Shown: in pieces, positions 16,421 through 25,596 of the stretch
How the letters are laid out: each line of letters begins with the position of its first letter
Position numbering within the stretch: position 1 is the first letter of the stretch
Assembly: GCA_037969565.1 (NCBI GenBank)
Contig: JBBKXQ010000143.1
Span: forward strand, 1 to 64,000
Origin: SZUA-35 sp037969565
GTDB lineage: Bacteria; Actinomycetota; Acidimicrobiia; Acidimicrobiales; SZUA-35
DNA: 64,000 bases
Direction of reading: 5' to 3'
Notes under the pieces: model-generated
Database searches by the model: none
Told to the model about the DNA's origin: nothing
What the model saw: the letters and a program-made list of their open reading frames with translations, nothing else
Made by a program: the position numbers and the translations under genes

Positions 16421-17992
16421 TCAGAGACCGAAGGCGGCATTCACCTCGGACATGCCGGGGTCGGCGCCGAGTTCGTCGTTTCGGATCACGAGACTCAGCT
16501 TCGTTCGGCGGCGCAAGAAGTCATCGAGACGCGTGACCATCTCTCGCTCGGCCATCAGATGGAGCTCGCCCCGAAGGATGTCGGATCCGACCAGAACCTC
16601 CTCACCCAGGGATGGATCCTCGGCCACCTCCTTCAGCAGATCGAAGGCGGCGACACCGTGTCGGCGCCACAGTACCTCGGCCACCGAACCGGCCCGCTCG
16701 ATGGACGGGCGTCGATCGAGGCCGAGGGTTGCCGCCTCGGTTTCGAACCGTTCCCGTTCCGAGTCGGGTGCTTCTCCGTACCAACCGGGCACCTCGGGTC
16801 CGACAGGGACGCCGAGGTCTTCGATGGCCTCGACGACCTCTTCCCCGACGTTCAGGCAGTCAGTGAGCTTGCCGCCGAAGATGGTGACGATCTTCTTCGC
16901 AACGTCGACCTCGAGCGCATGTCGGCGGCTCAGCGTCGTCCAGTCGATGTCGGTGCGATCGTCACCGTCATTCTCGACCACCAGAGGTCGGACCCCGCAG
17001 CGTTCGGAGATGATGTCGGCCTTGGTGAGCGGTTTGACGAGATCAAGGCGAGCGTTGATCTGTTTGATCAGGAAATCGCGGTCTTCCTCCGTCACCCCCT
17101 CGCGGGGATTGTCGGTGCGGGTATCCGTGGTGCCGATCACCGATCGATGGGCCATGGGAATGACATAGAAGAGTCGGCCGGTGTCGTCGAAGAACGCCAA
17201 CACCCGATCGGAATCGGTGAGACTCGGCACGATCAGATGGATGCCCTTGGAGTACACGATGCGATGATCGGTGTGATTTCCCCACCCCTCGTTCAGCCCA
17301 TCGACGAACGGGCCGGCGGCGTTGACGATGGTGCGGGCCTGGAGCTGCATCTCCCGACCCGACTCCTCGTCGGTGAGGGAGGCATGCCACATCGTGCCGT
17401 CTTCTCGTGTCGCCGATGAGACACTGACGTAGTTGGCCACTGTTGCCCCGTTGTCGAGCGCTGAGCGGACGAAGCTCCAGACGAATCGGGCGTCGTTGTC
17501 CTTCAGATAGGCGTCTTGGTATTGGATGCCGCCCTTTGCTGTGGACGTGTCAACGACTGGTTCGGCCTTCTTGATCGCCTTCGGGCGGAAGTAGCGGGGC
17601 CGCTTCGTGGCGAATCGACCGATGATCCAGTAGCCGAGTGTTCCCAGGCCGGCGAGCGGTGCCGGAAATGGTGCGCTCTTGTCGAGCGTCGCGAGAAAGC
17701 CGATCTCGGAGATGGCAGTCGGGTACGCCTTCATCAACTGGTTGCGCGAGGTGCACAGCTTCCACACCAGAGGCAGTTCGTAGTTCTCGAGGTATTTGAA
17801 GCCACCCCAGACGAGATTGGAAGACTCCTGGCTGGTGAAACTCGCGAAGTCGGCCCGTTCGACGAGGGCAACCGACACTCCTCGAGCGGCCAGAGCGGCC
17901 GCAGAGACCGCACCATTGATGCCGCCTCCCACGATGAGAACATCGAAGGTGCCACCGTCGAGTCGGTCGAGATTCTGTTGACGCAACTGCAT
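16421..17992 (-). CDS. glpD: FAD-dependent glycerol-3-phosphate dehydrogenase (GlpD/GlpA family)
   Basis: A 523-aa flavoprotein with the N-terminal FAD motif VLIVGGGINGA, the family element SSNLVWGGFKYLENYEL and VNAAGPFVDGL. The C-terminal helical domain typical of GlpD follows (WRRHGVAAFDLL). It would oxidise sn-glycerol-3-phosphate to dihydroxyacetone phosphate at the membrane, passing electrons to quinone. The ATG at 17992 sits 8 nt after TAGTGT, the spacing seen at leaderless genes here; a GTG at 18004 is the alternative. No glpK or glpF is nearby. Confidence 0.9.
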   Translation of the reverse strand: MQLRQQNLDRLDGGTFDVLIVGGGINGAVSAAALAARGVSVALVERADFASFTSQESSNLVWGGFKYLENYELPLVWKLCTSRNQLMKAYPTAISEIGFLATLDKSAPFPAPLAGLGTLGYWIIGRFATKRPRYFRPKAIKKAEPVVDTSTAKGGIQYQDAYLKDNDARFVWSFVRSALDNGATVANYVSVSSATREDGTMWHASLTDEESGREMQLQARTIVNAAGPFVDGLNEGWGNHTDHRIVYSKGIHLIVPSLTDSDRVLAFFDDTGRLFYVIPMAHRSVIGTTDTRTDNPREGVTEEDRDFLIKQINARLDLVKPLTKADIISERCGVRPLVVENDGDDRTDIDWTTLSRRHALEVDVAKKIVTIFGGKLTDCLNVGEEVVEAIEDLGVPVGPEVPGWYGEAPDSERERFETEAATLGLDRRPSIERAGSVAEVLWRRHGVAAFDLLKEVAEDPSLGEEVLVGSDILRGELHLMAEREMVTRLDDFLRRRTKLSLVIRNDELGADPGMSEVNAAFGL

Positions 17993-18112
17993 GCCCGGGA
18001 ACACTAACCGCCGAAGTTTCAGTCAACGACGACGAAACGCGCTGGCAGGGCTCGCCCCCGCAGTCCAGACTTGCCCTCGTCATGTTCACGGAATCTTGAC
18101 GAAGGGTGGCTC

Positions 18113-19072
18113 GTGTTACGGGTGCGAGGGGCGATGAAGTCGTACGGCGATGTGGTGGCGCTTCGGGGTGTTGATCTCGATGTGGCGTCGGGCCAGGTCG
18201 TGTCCTTGCTCGGAAAGAACGGTGCCGGTAAATCAACCCTGCTGTCGATCGTTGCCGGCCTGGTCCGGCCCGACGCGGGCTCGGTCGAGATCGACGGACT
18301 CGATGCGCTCCGTCGGCCCGATGCTGCGTCGAGGCTCATCGGAATCGCTCCCCAGGAAACGGGGATCTACCCCATCCTCACGGTGCAAGAAAACCTCGAC
18401 TTCTTCGGCGAGTTGGCGGGCCTGAATCGGGCTGATCGACGCCGGAGAGTTTCCGAAGTTGCCGAGCAGATCGGCCTCGGAACCCTGCTCGAGCGGCGGG
18501 CCGGGTCACTGTCGGGGGGTGAGGCTCGTCGCCTCCACACCGGCTGCGCGTTGTTGCACAAACCGAAGCTGTTGATGCTCGACGAGCCGACGGTCGGTGC
18601 CGATGTTGCAACGCGGGCTCAGCTCATCGAAGCCGTCAAGCAACTGGCAGCCGAAGGGGCGGCCGTGATCTATACCACCCATTATCTGCCCGAAGTGGAG
18701 GCCCTGGAAGCCGATGTCGTGATCATCGACAATGGATCGATCCTCGCCACCGGCACACAATCCCAGCTGGTCGAAGCCCACTCGCTCCAGGGCCTGCGGA
18801 TTCAGATCGAAGGGGAGCTACCCGATTCACTGCGAGGTCTCCACCCCGTTGCCGTCGATCCCGGCTTCTTCCGGATCGAACGGCCGATTTCCATGACCGA
18901 GCTGCTGGCTGTCTTGGGTCCCGACACCGACGCTCTGCTTTCCGTGGAGCTTCTGCGCCCAGACCTCGAGACCGTGTTCCTCGCGGTCACTGGTCGCCGG
19001 CTGGATGCTGACGATCCCGACCCGATGCTGGTCGACCCCGGTGCCGGCGACGCGTCGAGGAGTGCGAAATGA
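18113..19072 (+). CDS. ABC transporter ATP-binding protein, drug/sodium-exporter type
   Basis: A 319-aa ATPase. Walker A is LLGKNGAGKSTL, the signature is LSGGEARRLHTG and Walker B is LLMLDEPT, followed by the switch His in IYTTHYL. The C-terminal 90 residues are the extra domain usual for NatA/DrrA-type exporters. The GTG at 18113 has GAAGGG about 8 nt upstream. The permease gene overlaps its stop by 4 bp, so the two form one exporter. The substrate is not evident. Confidence 0.92.
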   Translation: MLRVRGAMKSYGDVVALRGVDLDVASGQVVSLLGKNGAGKSTLLSIVAGLVRPDAGSVEIDGLDALRRPDAASRLIGIAPQETGIYPILTVQENLDFFGELAGLNRADRRRRVSEVAEQIGLGTLLERRAGSLSGGEARRLHTGCALLHKPKLLMLDEPTVGADVATRAQLIEAVKQLAAEGAAVIYTTHYLPEVEALEADVVIIDNGSILATGTQSQLVEAHSLQGLRIQIEGELPDSLRGLHPVAVDPGFFRIERPISMTELLAVLGPDTDALLSVELLRPDLETVFLAVTGRRLDADDPDPMLVDPGAGDASRSAK

Positions 19073-19839
19073 CGATCATTGCAACCATCTCGCGTAGTCA
19101 GTTTCGTATTCTGCGCAGAGACCCCTGGTTTCTCGTGATCATGTTCGGTATGCCGCTGGCGGTCATGCCGTTGTTCTCGCGCACGATGGGTTTGTCGCTG
19201 GCCGACATCGGTTTCACCGATGCAACCGGTGCTGAGCAGGTCGTTCCGGGGCAGACGGTGCTGTTCGGGTTCTTCATCGCCAGTTCTGCGGCCTTCGCCG
19301 TGTTCCGAGAACACGGGTGGAAGACGTGGGATCGACTGCGGGCTTCAGCGGTCACATCGCGGCAGCTCCTCGCCGGCTACGCGCTTCCCTGGATCGTGAT
19401 CCATTCCTTCTATCAACTGGCGCTCTTCGTTGCCGGGTTCGCTTTTCTGGGGCTCCGGCTGCGAGGCGGATCCTTGGTTGCGCTGCTGCTGGTGGTGGTG
19501 AGCTATGCCGCCTGCCTGATCGCCCTGATGTTGCTGGCCACGGCGACGTTCCGCACCATTCAGCTGGTGAATGCCCTCTCGAACCTGGGAGCGATGGTCA
19601 TGGGTGGTTTGGGTGGAGCCTTGGTGCCGCTGGAGCAACTGCCCGGTTGGGCGCAAGCCGTCGCACCGATCACGCCTCCCTACTGGGCGATGCGGGCTCA
19701 TCGCAGCATCTTCCTCGAAGCAGGAGGAGTGGCCGATGTTGCGCCCTTCGTCGGCGTTCTCGTTGCCGCTGCCGTCGTCTTCGGACTGGCCGCGTCGTTT
19801 CGATTCCGAGTGGATGAAACGAAGGAATTCTTCGCCTGA
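19069..19839 (+). CDS. ABC-2 type transporter permease
   Basis: A 256-aa membrane protein with six hydrophobic segments in the ABC-2 arrangement. These include a short N-terminal cytosolic stretch (SQFRILRRDPWFLVI) and the conserved late-loop pattern GALVPLEQLPGWAQAVAPITPPYWAM. The ATG overlaps the stop of the ATPase gene by 4 bp. It pairs with that ATPase as a homodimeric exporter channel. Confidence 0.9.
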   Translation: MTIIATISRSQFRILRRDPWFLVIMFGMPLAVMPLFSRTMGLSLADIGFTDATGAEQVVPGQTVLFGFFIASSAAFAVFREHGWKTWDRLRASAVTSRQLLAGYALPWIVIHSFYQLALFVAGFAFLGLRLRGGSLVALLLVVVSYAACLIALMLLATATFRTIQLVNALSNLGAMVMGGLGGALVPLEQLPGWAQAVAPITPPYWAMRAHRSIFLEAGGVADVAPFVGVLVAAAVVFGLAASFRFRVDETKEFFA

Positions 19840-19860
19840 GATCGTTGGTCCGACGGCGGC

Positions 19861-21112
19861 TCAGCCTGATCGTTGATGGCTGTTGCCAGGCGGAAACGTG
19901 ACCATGATCATGATCGCGGCCAACACATAACACACGACGATCCAGGTCCACGCCCAGCGATAGGCCGAGAGATCGAATTCGTCGACCCCGGTGGCGAGCA
20001 GCGTGATCGACACCGAGATGCCGAGTGCGTAGGCAACCTGTCTCAGCGTGTTCACGGTTGCGCCGGCAACACCGAACTTGGCGGGCTTGATGTCGGACAG
20101 TCCTGCACTCGACCACGTGGCCACGGTGAGGCCGACACCGAGCCCGGAGATCAGCGTGAGCGGCACGAAGCGGCTCCACACGGTCGGCGTCTCGTCGAGA
20201 AACAACAGCAGCGACGCGTACCCGACGGCGCACAACACGCAGCCGACGCCGAGCAACCAACGATGTCCGATCCGGTCGGCGAGCGAACCCGAGAGTGGGC
20301 TGACGAACGCAGCGAGGAGGGGACCCGGAATGAACGCCGCGCCGACAACCTTGAGGTCTTGGTTCCAGAGGTCCTGAAGGACCAATGAATTGACCAGTGC
20401 TCCGCTGGTGAACGCGAATCCGTAGAACACGACGCCGGCGCTCGTGCTGGCAAACGATGGCACTCGGAACAGCTCGAGATCGAGCAGCGGTTCGGCATGG
20501 TGACGTGACCGACGGACCAGCAGGGGCAGCAGCGCGACCCCGAGCGCGATGAGCGCCCAGATCCGGGGATCGCCCAGTCCCCAGGTTTCGCTCTGGACGA
20601 TGCCGAACATCAAGGTGGCCACGGCCACGGTGCCGATCACCACGCCGATCAGGTCGATTCGTCCCGTTGCGTTGGGATCCTTGGACTCACGCAGGAAACG
20701 TGGACCGAGCACGAGCACCAACAGGCTGAGCGGAACGTTCATCAGAAAGATGGCCCGCCAACTCGATGCCTCGATCAGAACCGATCCCAGTGCAGGGCCG
20801 ACGACGGCTCCGAGAGCACCGGTGGCTCCGGCGAAACCGATGGCGGTGCTGCGTTTCGACGGGGGGAAGTCGGGCAGCATCACGGCGAAGGACGAGGCGA
20901 GCACAATGGCCCCGCCGACGGCTTGCACGAGCCGAGCTGTGATGAGCAGTTCCACGTTCGGCGAGATCCCGCACAACAACGAACCGACCATGAAGATGGC
21001 AACCCCGGGCAGAAACACTCTCCGTCGTGGTCACACCCAGAGCCAGCCAGGCTTCGCGGCTCACCTGGTTGTCGATGAAGTCCGGCTGGTTGGTGCGAAT
21101 CGCATCAGTCAA
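19861..21112 (-). pseudogene. MFS (DHA2/EmrB-like) transporter with deleted TM1-TM2 and a frame change
   Basis: From 21018 downward the frame reads as a DHA2-type drug exporter from its third helix (FLPGVAIFMVGSLLCG) to the end. The expected beginning is in another frame: a TTG at 21112 with AGGAGG upstream starts MTDAIRTNQPDFIDNQ, then VSREAWLALGVTTT, a normal N-terminal leader into TM1. The text then jumps straight to RRRVFLPGV, which normally follows TM2. About 55-60 codons are missing, and the join, near 21026-21030 at a CGACG, changes the frame. Either the gene is broken or the assembly lost a segment here. Confidence 0.7.
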
Positions 21113-21301
21113 AGCAAACCCTCCTCGACGGGTTGGGATTCGTGACGTTACGACACCCCGCCTGATGTCTCCCAGCTGGTCGAGGCGTCGGCTCGCGATC
21201 GGGAGCGGCGATCTGATGGCCGGGAGTGGTCATGGCCGCTTCTTGTGCTATTGAAAGACCAGTCGGCTGACAGATCGCAGCCGCCTTCTCAGGAGAGCTC
21301 A

Positions 21302-22084
21302 ATGGGTGAATTCGTCCGCATCGAAGAATCTGGAACCGACAAGGTGGCGATCATTCGGCTCGACCGGCCGAAGGTCAACGCCCTCAATCTGCAGGTCGGT
21401 AACGAGCTGTTGGCGGCGGCCAATGAGCTTGCCGGTCGTTCCGACATACGAGGGGTCGTGGTCTGGGGAGGACCGAAGATCTTCGCCGCCGGCGCCGACA
21501 TCAGCGAGTTTCCGATCGATGGTGACCGTGATCCGTCGCCCATGGTTGATCCGCTGAACGATGGCATTCTCGCCATCGAACGTCTGCCTCAGGTCACGAT
21601 CGCGGCCGTCAACGGTTTCGCCCTCGGTGGAGGTTGCGAACTCTCGATGGGCACCGACTTCCGAATTTGCGGCGAGAAAGCGGTTTTCGGACAACCCGAG
21701 ATCCTGCTCGGAATCATCCCCGGTGCGGGTGGAACGCAGCGGCTGACCCGGCTCGTTGGTGTCACCAAGTCGAAGGAGATCAACTACACCGGTCGCCAGG
21801 TCAAGGCTGACGAGGCTCTGGCCATCGGGCTCGTGTCCGAAGTGGTCGCTGACGAACAGGTCCTCGAACGGGCGGTCGAGTTGGCCGCCATGTACGCCAA
21901 CGGCCCAGCCGCGATCGCCAATGCCAAGCGGGCGATCATGGACGGACTCCATGTGTCACTCGAGGAGGCCATCGCCATCGAAAAGCGCGAGTTCGTCGCA
22001 TCATTTCAAACCGACGATGCGGTCACCGGCATCACCAGTTTCCTCGAGCACGGCGCGGGCAAAGCGAAGTTCTCGGGAAAGTAG
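21302..22084 (+). CDS. Enoyl-CoA hydratase/isomerase family protein
   Basis: A 260-aa crotonase-fold protein. The oxyanion-hole and active-site elements are FAAGADISEF, ALGGGCELSMGTDFRI and PEILLGIIPGAGGTQRLTRLVG, which carry the two catalytic-position glutamates of hydratases. ATG at 21302 has AGGAG about 8 nt upstream. It would hydrate enoyl-CoA in fatty-acid or amino-acid breakdown. hpt begins on the very next base after its stop, which suggests cotranscription, although the two functions are unrelated. Confidence 0.92.
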   Translation: MGEFVRIEESGTDKVAIIRLDRPKVNALNLQVGNELLAAANELAGRSDIRGVVVWGGPKIFAAGADISEFPIDGDRDPSPMVDPLNDGILAIERLPQVTIAAVNGFALGGGCELSMGTDFRICGEKAVFGQPEILLGIIPGAGGTQRLTRLVGVTKSKEINYTGRQVKADEALAIGLVSEVVADEQVLERAVELAAMYANGPAAIANAKRAIMDGLHVSLEEAIAIEKREFVASFQTDDAVTGITSFLEHGAGKAKFSGK

Positions 22085-22627
22085 GTGACTCCGTATCCGC
22101 CGGAGGGTGACCTCGGAGAGGTGCTCGTCACCGCAGAACAGATCAACGACCGGGTCCAGGAACTGGGCCGGCAGATCAGCCAGGATCTGGGCGGGAAGAC
22201 TCCCTTACTCGTGGGTGTGCTCAAGGGGAGCGTGATCTTCGTGGCCGATCTGATGCGGGCCATCCAGGGCCCCGTCGAGATCGACTTCATGGCCGTCTCG
22301 TCTTACGGCAACGCCACTGAATCGAGCGGCGTCGTGAGAATCGTGAAGGACCTCGATGCACCGGTTGCCGGACGAGACGTGATTCTCGTCGAGGACATCA
22401 TCGACTCGGGCCTCACCATGAAGTACCTGCTCGATCATCTGGCGGGTCAAGAGCCGGCTTCGCTGCGAACTTGCTCGCTGTTGGTGCGCGAAGGACGCAA
22501 ACATCCTGATGTCCATCTCGATTACGTGGGGTTCGAGATACCCCCGGCGTTCGTGATCGGATACGGCCTGGATGTGGGTCAGCGCTTTCGCAACCTTCCC
22601 TTCATCGGAACCTACGCCGGCGGATAA
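22085..22627 (+). CDS. hpt: Hypoxanthine phosphoribosyltransferase
   Basis: A 180-aa type I phosphoribosyltransferase. The PRPP-binding motif is VILVEDIIDSGLT, and PLLVGVLKGSVIF with MAVSSYG form the purine and pyrophosphate loops. It salvages hypoxanthine or guanine with PRPP. The GTG start at 22085 directly abuts the echA stop (TAG, then GTG), so ribosomes can pass on without a separate site. The last 16 bp overlap the convergent zinc-ribbon gene. Confidence 0.95.
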   Translation: MTPYPPEGDLGEVLVTAEQINDRVQELGRQISQDLGGKTPLLVGVLKGSVIFVADLMRAIQGPVEIDFMAVSSYGNATESSGVVRIVKDLDAPVAGRDVILVEDIIDSGLTMKYLLDHLAGQEPASLRTCSLLVREGRKHPDVHLDYVGFEIPPAFVIGYGLDVGQRFRNLPFIGTYAGG

Positions 22628-23910
22628 CCGAGGGCAGGTCCCACGATGTTGCGGAACCACTCGATCGGCGGCATCGGTGGACCGCCGGTCCAGTCACAAT
22701 TTCCGTGGGTATAGGACCAAGCCCCGAGAAGGTTTCCTGCGGTGTCCAACGCAGTGGCCGCAACGATGGTGCGACACAACTCGTCCTCGCCCAGTTCGGC
22801 CCGTTGATCGAGGCAGAGTGTGGTTGCCCCGAGTGAGTTCGGTGTGCCGGGCCAGCTGTCGGGAATCGGCACGACCTGGGCCGGGTCATTGGCGGCAAGG
22901 GCGAGCAGACCATTCGGTTCGGCATTCGGCGCACAGGCAAAGGATGATGACGTCGGGAACAGCGCAATGGCAGCGGGCGCCGATGGGTCGGCTCCGGCCC
23001 GTTCGACGATCGCCTTGTTGTCGTCGTACACCGTGAGCGTGTCGGGACAATCCCCGACCTTTTCGTTCCTGCCGCTGATCTCGGCGATCACGGTGCCATC
23101 GACGGTCTGGATCACACGAGTGGACCAGTCGGTGGCCAGACCGGTGTAGGAGAAGCCTTCTTCGTAATCGTCGCAGAAGTAAATCGGTTCGGCGTCCGTG
23201 GTGGTGTCGCAGCGAACGAGTGGTGGCACCGCCGAGGAGTACGCAACTTGAGTGCTCGGGTCGGACCACACCGCGGTATTGGTGTCGAACGTGACGGTGA
23301 TGACGTCGTTGAAGGCGGCAATGCCGGGTGCCGCTGCGCCCGCGATCGAGGCCTGTTCTCCGGCGCAGATCGCTCGGAACTGCAGGGCCAGGTCGGCGTT
23401 CAGGGTCGGTCCCGGAGGAACGGACGGATCGGGTGCAACATCGGTGCCCGGGGCCGCGGCGTCGGTGGCCACACCGTCCGCAGCCCCATCGGCCGCAGTT
23501 CCATCGGCCGCAGTTCCATCGGCCGCGGAGTCCTGGTCGACCTCGACCTGACCGTCGTTGGCTTGGGCGGTCTCGTCGGTCATCGCCAAGCTTTCAGGAC
23601 CGGAATCGTCGCCGCCGAGGAAGAAGACTCCGAGGGCTCCGAACAACAGCACGACCACGAGGGCAACGGCGGCAACAAGAGGGGCCGGTGCCTCCCGACT
23701 CGGTGCGGGTTCGTCGTCGTCGTCGTCGACCAGGTCATTGAGTTCAGCGAGGTCGACACCGGCCGAAGCCAGAACGACTGCGTCGGGCCACGCTGCAGCT
23801 TCTTCGACCTCGGCAACCGGAACGGTCGCCGGCCCAGCCTCGAATCGACAGAACGGGCAAATCGTCCATTGCTCGAGGCGCACGGCACCACAGGATTGAC
23901 ACACACTCAT
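22612..23910 (-). CDS. Zinc-ribbon, single-span membrane protein with exported C-terminal domain
   Basis: 432 aa that I cannot assign to a named family. The N-terminus is a treble-cysteine ribbon: CQSCG then CPFCRF, spaced as in zinc ribbons. An acidic stretch (DDDDEP) follows, then one membrane helix near residues 79-102 (ALVVVLLFGALGVFFLGG). After it come an Asp/Ala-rich linker with tandem AADGT repeats (encoded at 23481-23525) and an extracellular domain of about 250 residues with several cysteines (CAGEQAS, RCDTTTDAE, CDDYEEG, CDWTGG), likely disulfide-linked. AGGAACAGG precedes the ATG. It could be a sensor or secretion-linked protein. Confidence 0.75.
   Translation of the reverse strand: MSVCQSCGAVRLEQWTICPFCRFEAGPATVPVAEVEEAAAWPDAVVLASAGVDLAELNDLVDDDDDEPAPSREAPAPLVAAVALVVVLLFGALGVFFLGGDDSGPESLAMTDETAQANDGQVEVDQDSAADGTAADGTAADGAADGVATDAAAPGTDVAPDPSVPPGPTLNADLALQFRAICAGEQASIAGAAAPGIAAFNDVITVTFDTNTAVWSDPSTQVAYSSAVPPLVRCDTTTDAEPIYFCDDYEEGFSYTGLATDWSTRVIQTVDGTVIAEISGRNEKVGDCPDTLTVYDDNKAIVERAGADPSAPAAIALFPTSSSFACAPNAEPNGLLALAANDPAQVVPIPDSWPGTPNSLGATTLCLDQRAELGEDELCRTIVAATALDTAGNLLGAWSYTHGNCDWTGGPPMPPIEWFRNIVGPALGYPPA
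23481..23525. repeat. 15-bp tandem repeat, three copies, encoding AADGT-type linker
   Basis: Units CAGCCCCATCGGCCG, CAGTTCCATCGGCCG and CAGTTCCATCGGCCG lie head to tail inside the zinc-ribbon gene. The length is a multiple of three, so copy changes keep the frame and only alter linker length. Confidence 0.85.
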
Positions 23911-23994
23911 CCTGTTCCTGTCGGTCTGGGACCGCAGGTTCTTAGTGGCTCACCAAGGCGAACCGGTGGCGACCCGGTGGCGCGGTGCCGTCAT

Positions 23995-24123
23995 GGTCGC
24001 TAATGTCGAGCGACCTAGTCGGGAATTGGGTTCGAGTGCATCGACGCGAGCCGCGGTACGAATCACCAGGCGAACCGCAGCCCCAAGAATCGGCAACAGC
24101 CACATCAGAACAGCCACATCAGA
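23995..24123 (+). other. metY leader region: hairpin and 14-bp direct repeat
   Basis: The 232 bp between the divergent zinc-ribbon and metY genes hold a 7-bp stem GGTCGCT/AGCGACC (23995-24015) and a perfect 14-bp tandem repeat ACAGCCACATCAGA (24096-24123). I looked for a known SAM riboswitch and could not match one. It may hold a promoter or regulator site. Confidence 0.35.
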
Positions 24124-24142
24124 AATAACGAGAGGACGAACA

Positions 24143-25465
24143 ATGAGCAGCGATGGATGGGGTTTCGAAACCCGCCAGATTCACGCCGGGCAGGAACCCG
24201 ACAGCGCAACCGGTTCACGGGCCGTACCGATCTACCAAACCACGGCCTACCAGTTCCGGGATTCGGCCCATGCCGCCAATCTCTTTGCCCTGGGAGAGCC
24301 GGGAAACATCTACACCCGGATCATGAACCCCACGCAAGGGGTGCTCGAGGTCCGCCTGGCGGCGCTCGAGAACGGTCTCTCCGAAACGGCAGCAGGTGTG
24401 CCCGGGGCGTTGGCCGTGGCGTCGGGCCAGGCGGCCGAAACCTTGGCCATCCTGAACATCGCCGAGGCCGGCAGCCACATCGTGGCGGGTGCCGCGCTCT
24501 ACGGGGGCACCTACAACCTCCTGCACTACACGCTCCCCAAACTCGGCATCACCACCACGTTCGTCGACGACGCCGACGATCTCGATGCCTGGCGAGCAGC
24601 CGTCCAGCCCAACACGAAGCTGTTCTACGGCGAGTCCATCGGTAATCCGTTGAACAACGTGCTCGACATCGAGGGGATCGCCTCGGTGGCCCATGACGTC
24701 GGAGTTCCGCTGGTCATCGACAACACTGTCGCTTCTCCGTATCTCATTCGGCCCTTGGAATGGGGCGCCGACATCGTCGTGCACTCGGCCACGAAGTTCA
24801 TCGGGGGCCACGGCACCTCGATCGGCGGAATCATCGTCGACGGCGGCTCGTTCGAGTTCTCCGATGCCGAGCGCTACCCGAACTACAACGAACCCGACCC
24901 GAGTTACCACGGGCTCACCTACTGGCCGATGCTCGGCCACGGATCATTCATCGCCAAAGCGCGGGTGCAGTTGCTCCGAGATCTGGGCCCGGCCATCAGT
25001 CCCTTCAACGCCTTCCAGATCCTGCAGGGCATCGAAACGCTCAGCCTGCGGATGGAGCGCCATGTGCAGAATGGCCAGATCGTCGCCGAGTGGCTCGAAG
25101 CCCGGGACGAGGTGGAGAAGGTGAACTTCGCCGGCCTCGAATCCTCGAAGTGGCACCAAGCCGGCAAGAAGTACATGCAGGGCCGGGGTTTCGGATCGGT
25201 GCCGTCGTTCATCATCAAGGGCGGACGAGAAGCCGGGGAGCGGTTTGTCAACGCGCTCGAACTCCACAGCCACGTCGCGAACATCGGCGATGTCCGGTCA
25301 CTGGTGATCCATCCCGGGTCGACCACCCATTCCCAGTTGTCGCCCGAGGAGCAGTTGGCGGCCGGCGTCGAGCCCGGACTCGTTCGGCTGTCGGTCGGTC
25401 TGGAGTCGATCGACGACATCCTGGCCGACCTGGAGACCGGCTTCCGAGCGGCCAAACAAGCCTGA
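24143..25465 (+). CDS. metY: O-acetylhomoserine sulfhydrylase / aminocarboxypropyltransferase
   Basis: A 440-aa PLP enzyme of the Cys/Met metabolism family. It joins O-acetylhomoserine with sulfide (or methanethiol), giving homocysteine or methionine. The PLP lysine lies in HSATKFIGGHG; other motifs are GFETRQIHAGQEPD, YTRIMNPTQ, SGQAAETLAILN and SLGDVRSL-like GDVRSLVIHPGSTTHSQL near the end. ATG at 24143 follows GAGAGGA. The long, Met17-like form separates it from MetB (about 380 aa). No metX is beside it. Confidence 0.93.
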   Translation: MSSDGWGFETRQIHAGQEPDSATGSRAVPIYQTTAYQFRDSAHAANLFALGEPGNIYTRIMNPTQGVLEVRLAALENGLSETAAGVPGALAVASGQAAETLAILNIAEAGSHIVAGAALYGGTYNLLHYTLPKLGITTTFVDDADDLDAWRAAVQPNTKLFYGESIGNPLNNVLDIEGIASVAHDVGVPLVIDNTVASPYLIRPLEWGADIVVHSATKFIGGHGTSIGGIIVDGGSFEFSDAERYPNYNEPDPSYHGLTYWPMLGHGSFIAKARVQLLRDLGPAISPFNAFQILQGIETLSLRMERHVQNGQIVAEWLEARDEVEKVNFAGLESSKWHQAGKKYMQGRGFGSVPSFIIKGGREAGERFVNALELHSHVANIGDVRSLVIHPGSTTHSQLSPEEQLAAGVEPGLVRLSVGLESIDDILADLETGFRAAKQA

Positions 25466-25475
25466 GCCTCCGATT

Positions 25476-25518
25476 TGGCACCGAGGAGCGGTCGATTATC
25501 GGTCGGACCTCGGTGCCA
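25476..25518. repeat. Palindromic element with GGCACCGAG arms (copy 1)
   Basis: TGGCACCGAGG (25476-25486) and CCTCGGTGCCA (25508-25518) form a perfect 11-bp stem with a 21-nt loop after metY. A related stem recurs at 52847-52897, and the shared core also appears at 26176-26205. It may act as a terminator or as a dispersed repeat; no U-tract is present. Confidence 0.6.
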
Positions 25519-25596
25519 GATCGAGCGCTCCCCATACGCCACGAGCGCAACGGTCCGTGGAAGGATGTTGTTTCGCCCACATCTAGGAGAAATATC

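Noticed and set aside
24760..25596. Long N-terminal extension of the cyclophilin in frame across metY
   Set aside because: It overlaps the certain metY gene in another frame; the GTG at 25597 has AGGAG and begins the known family.
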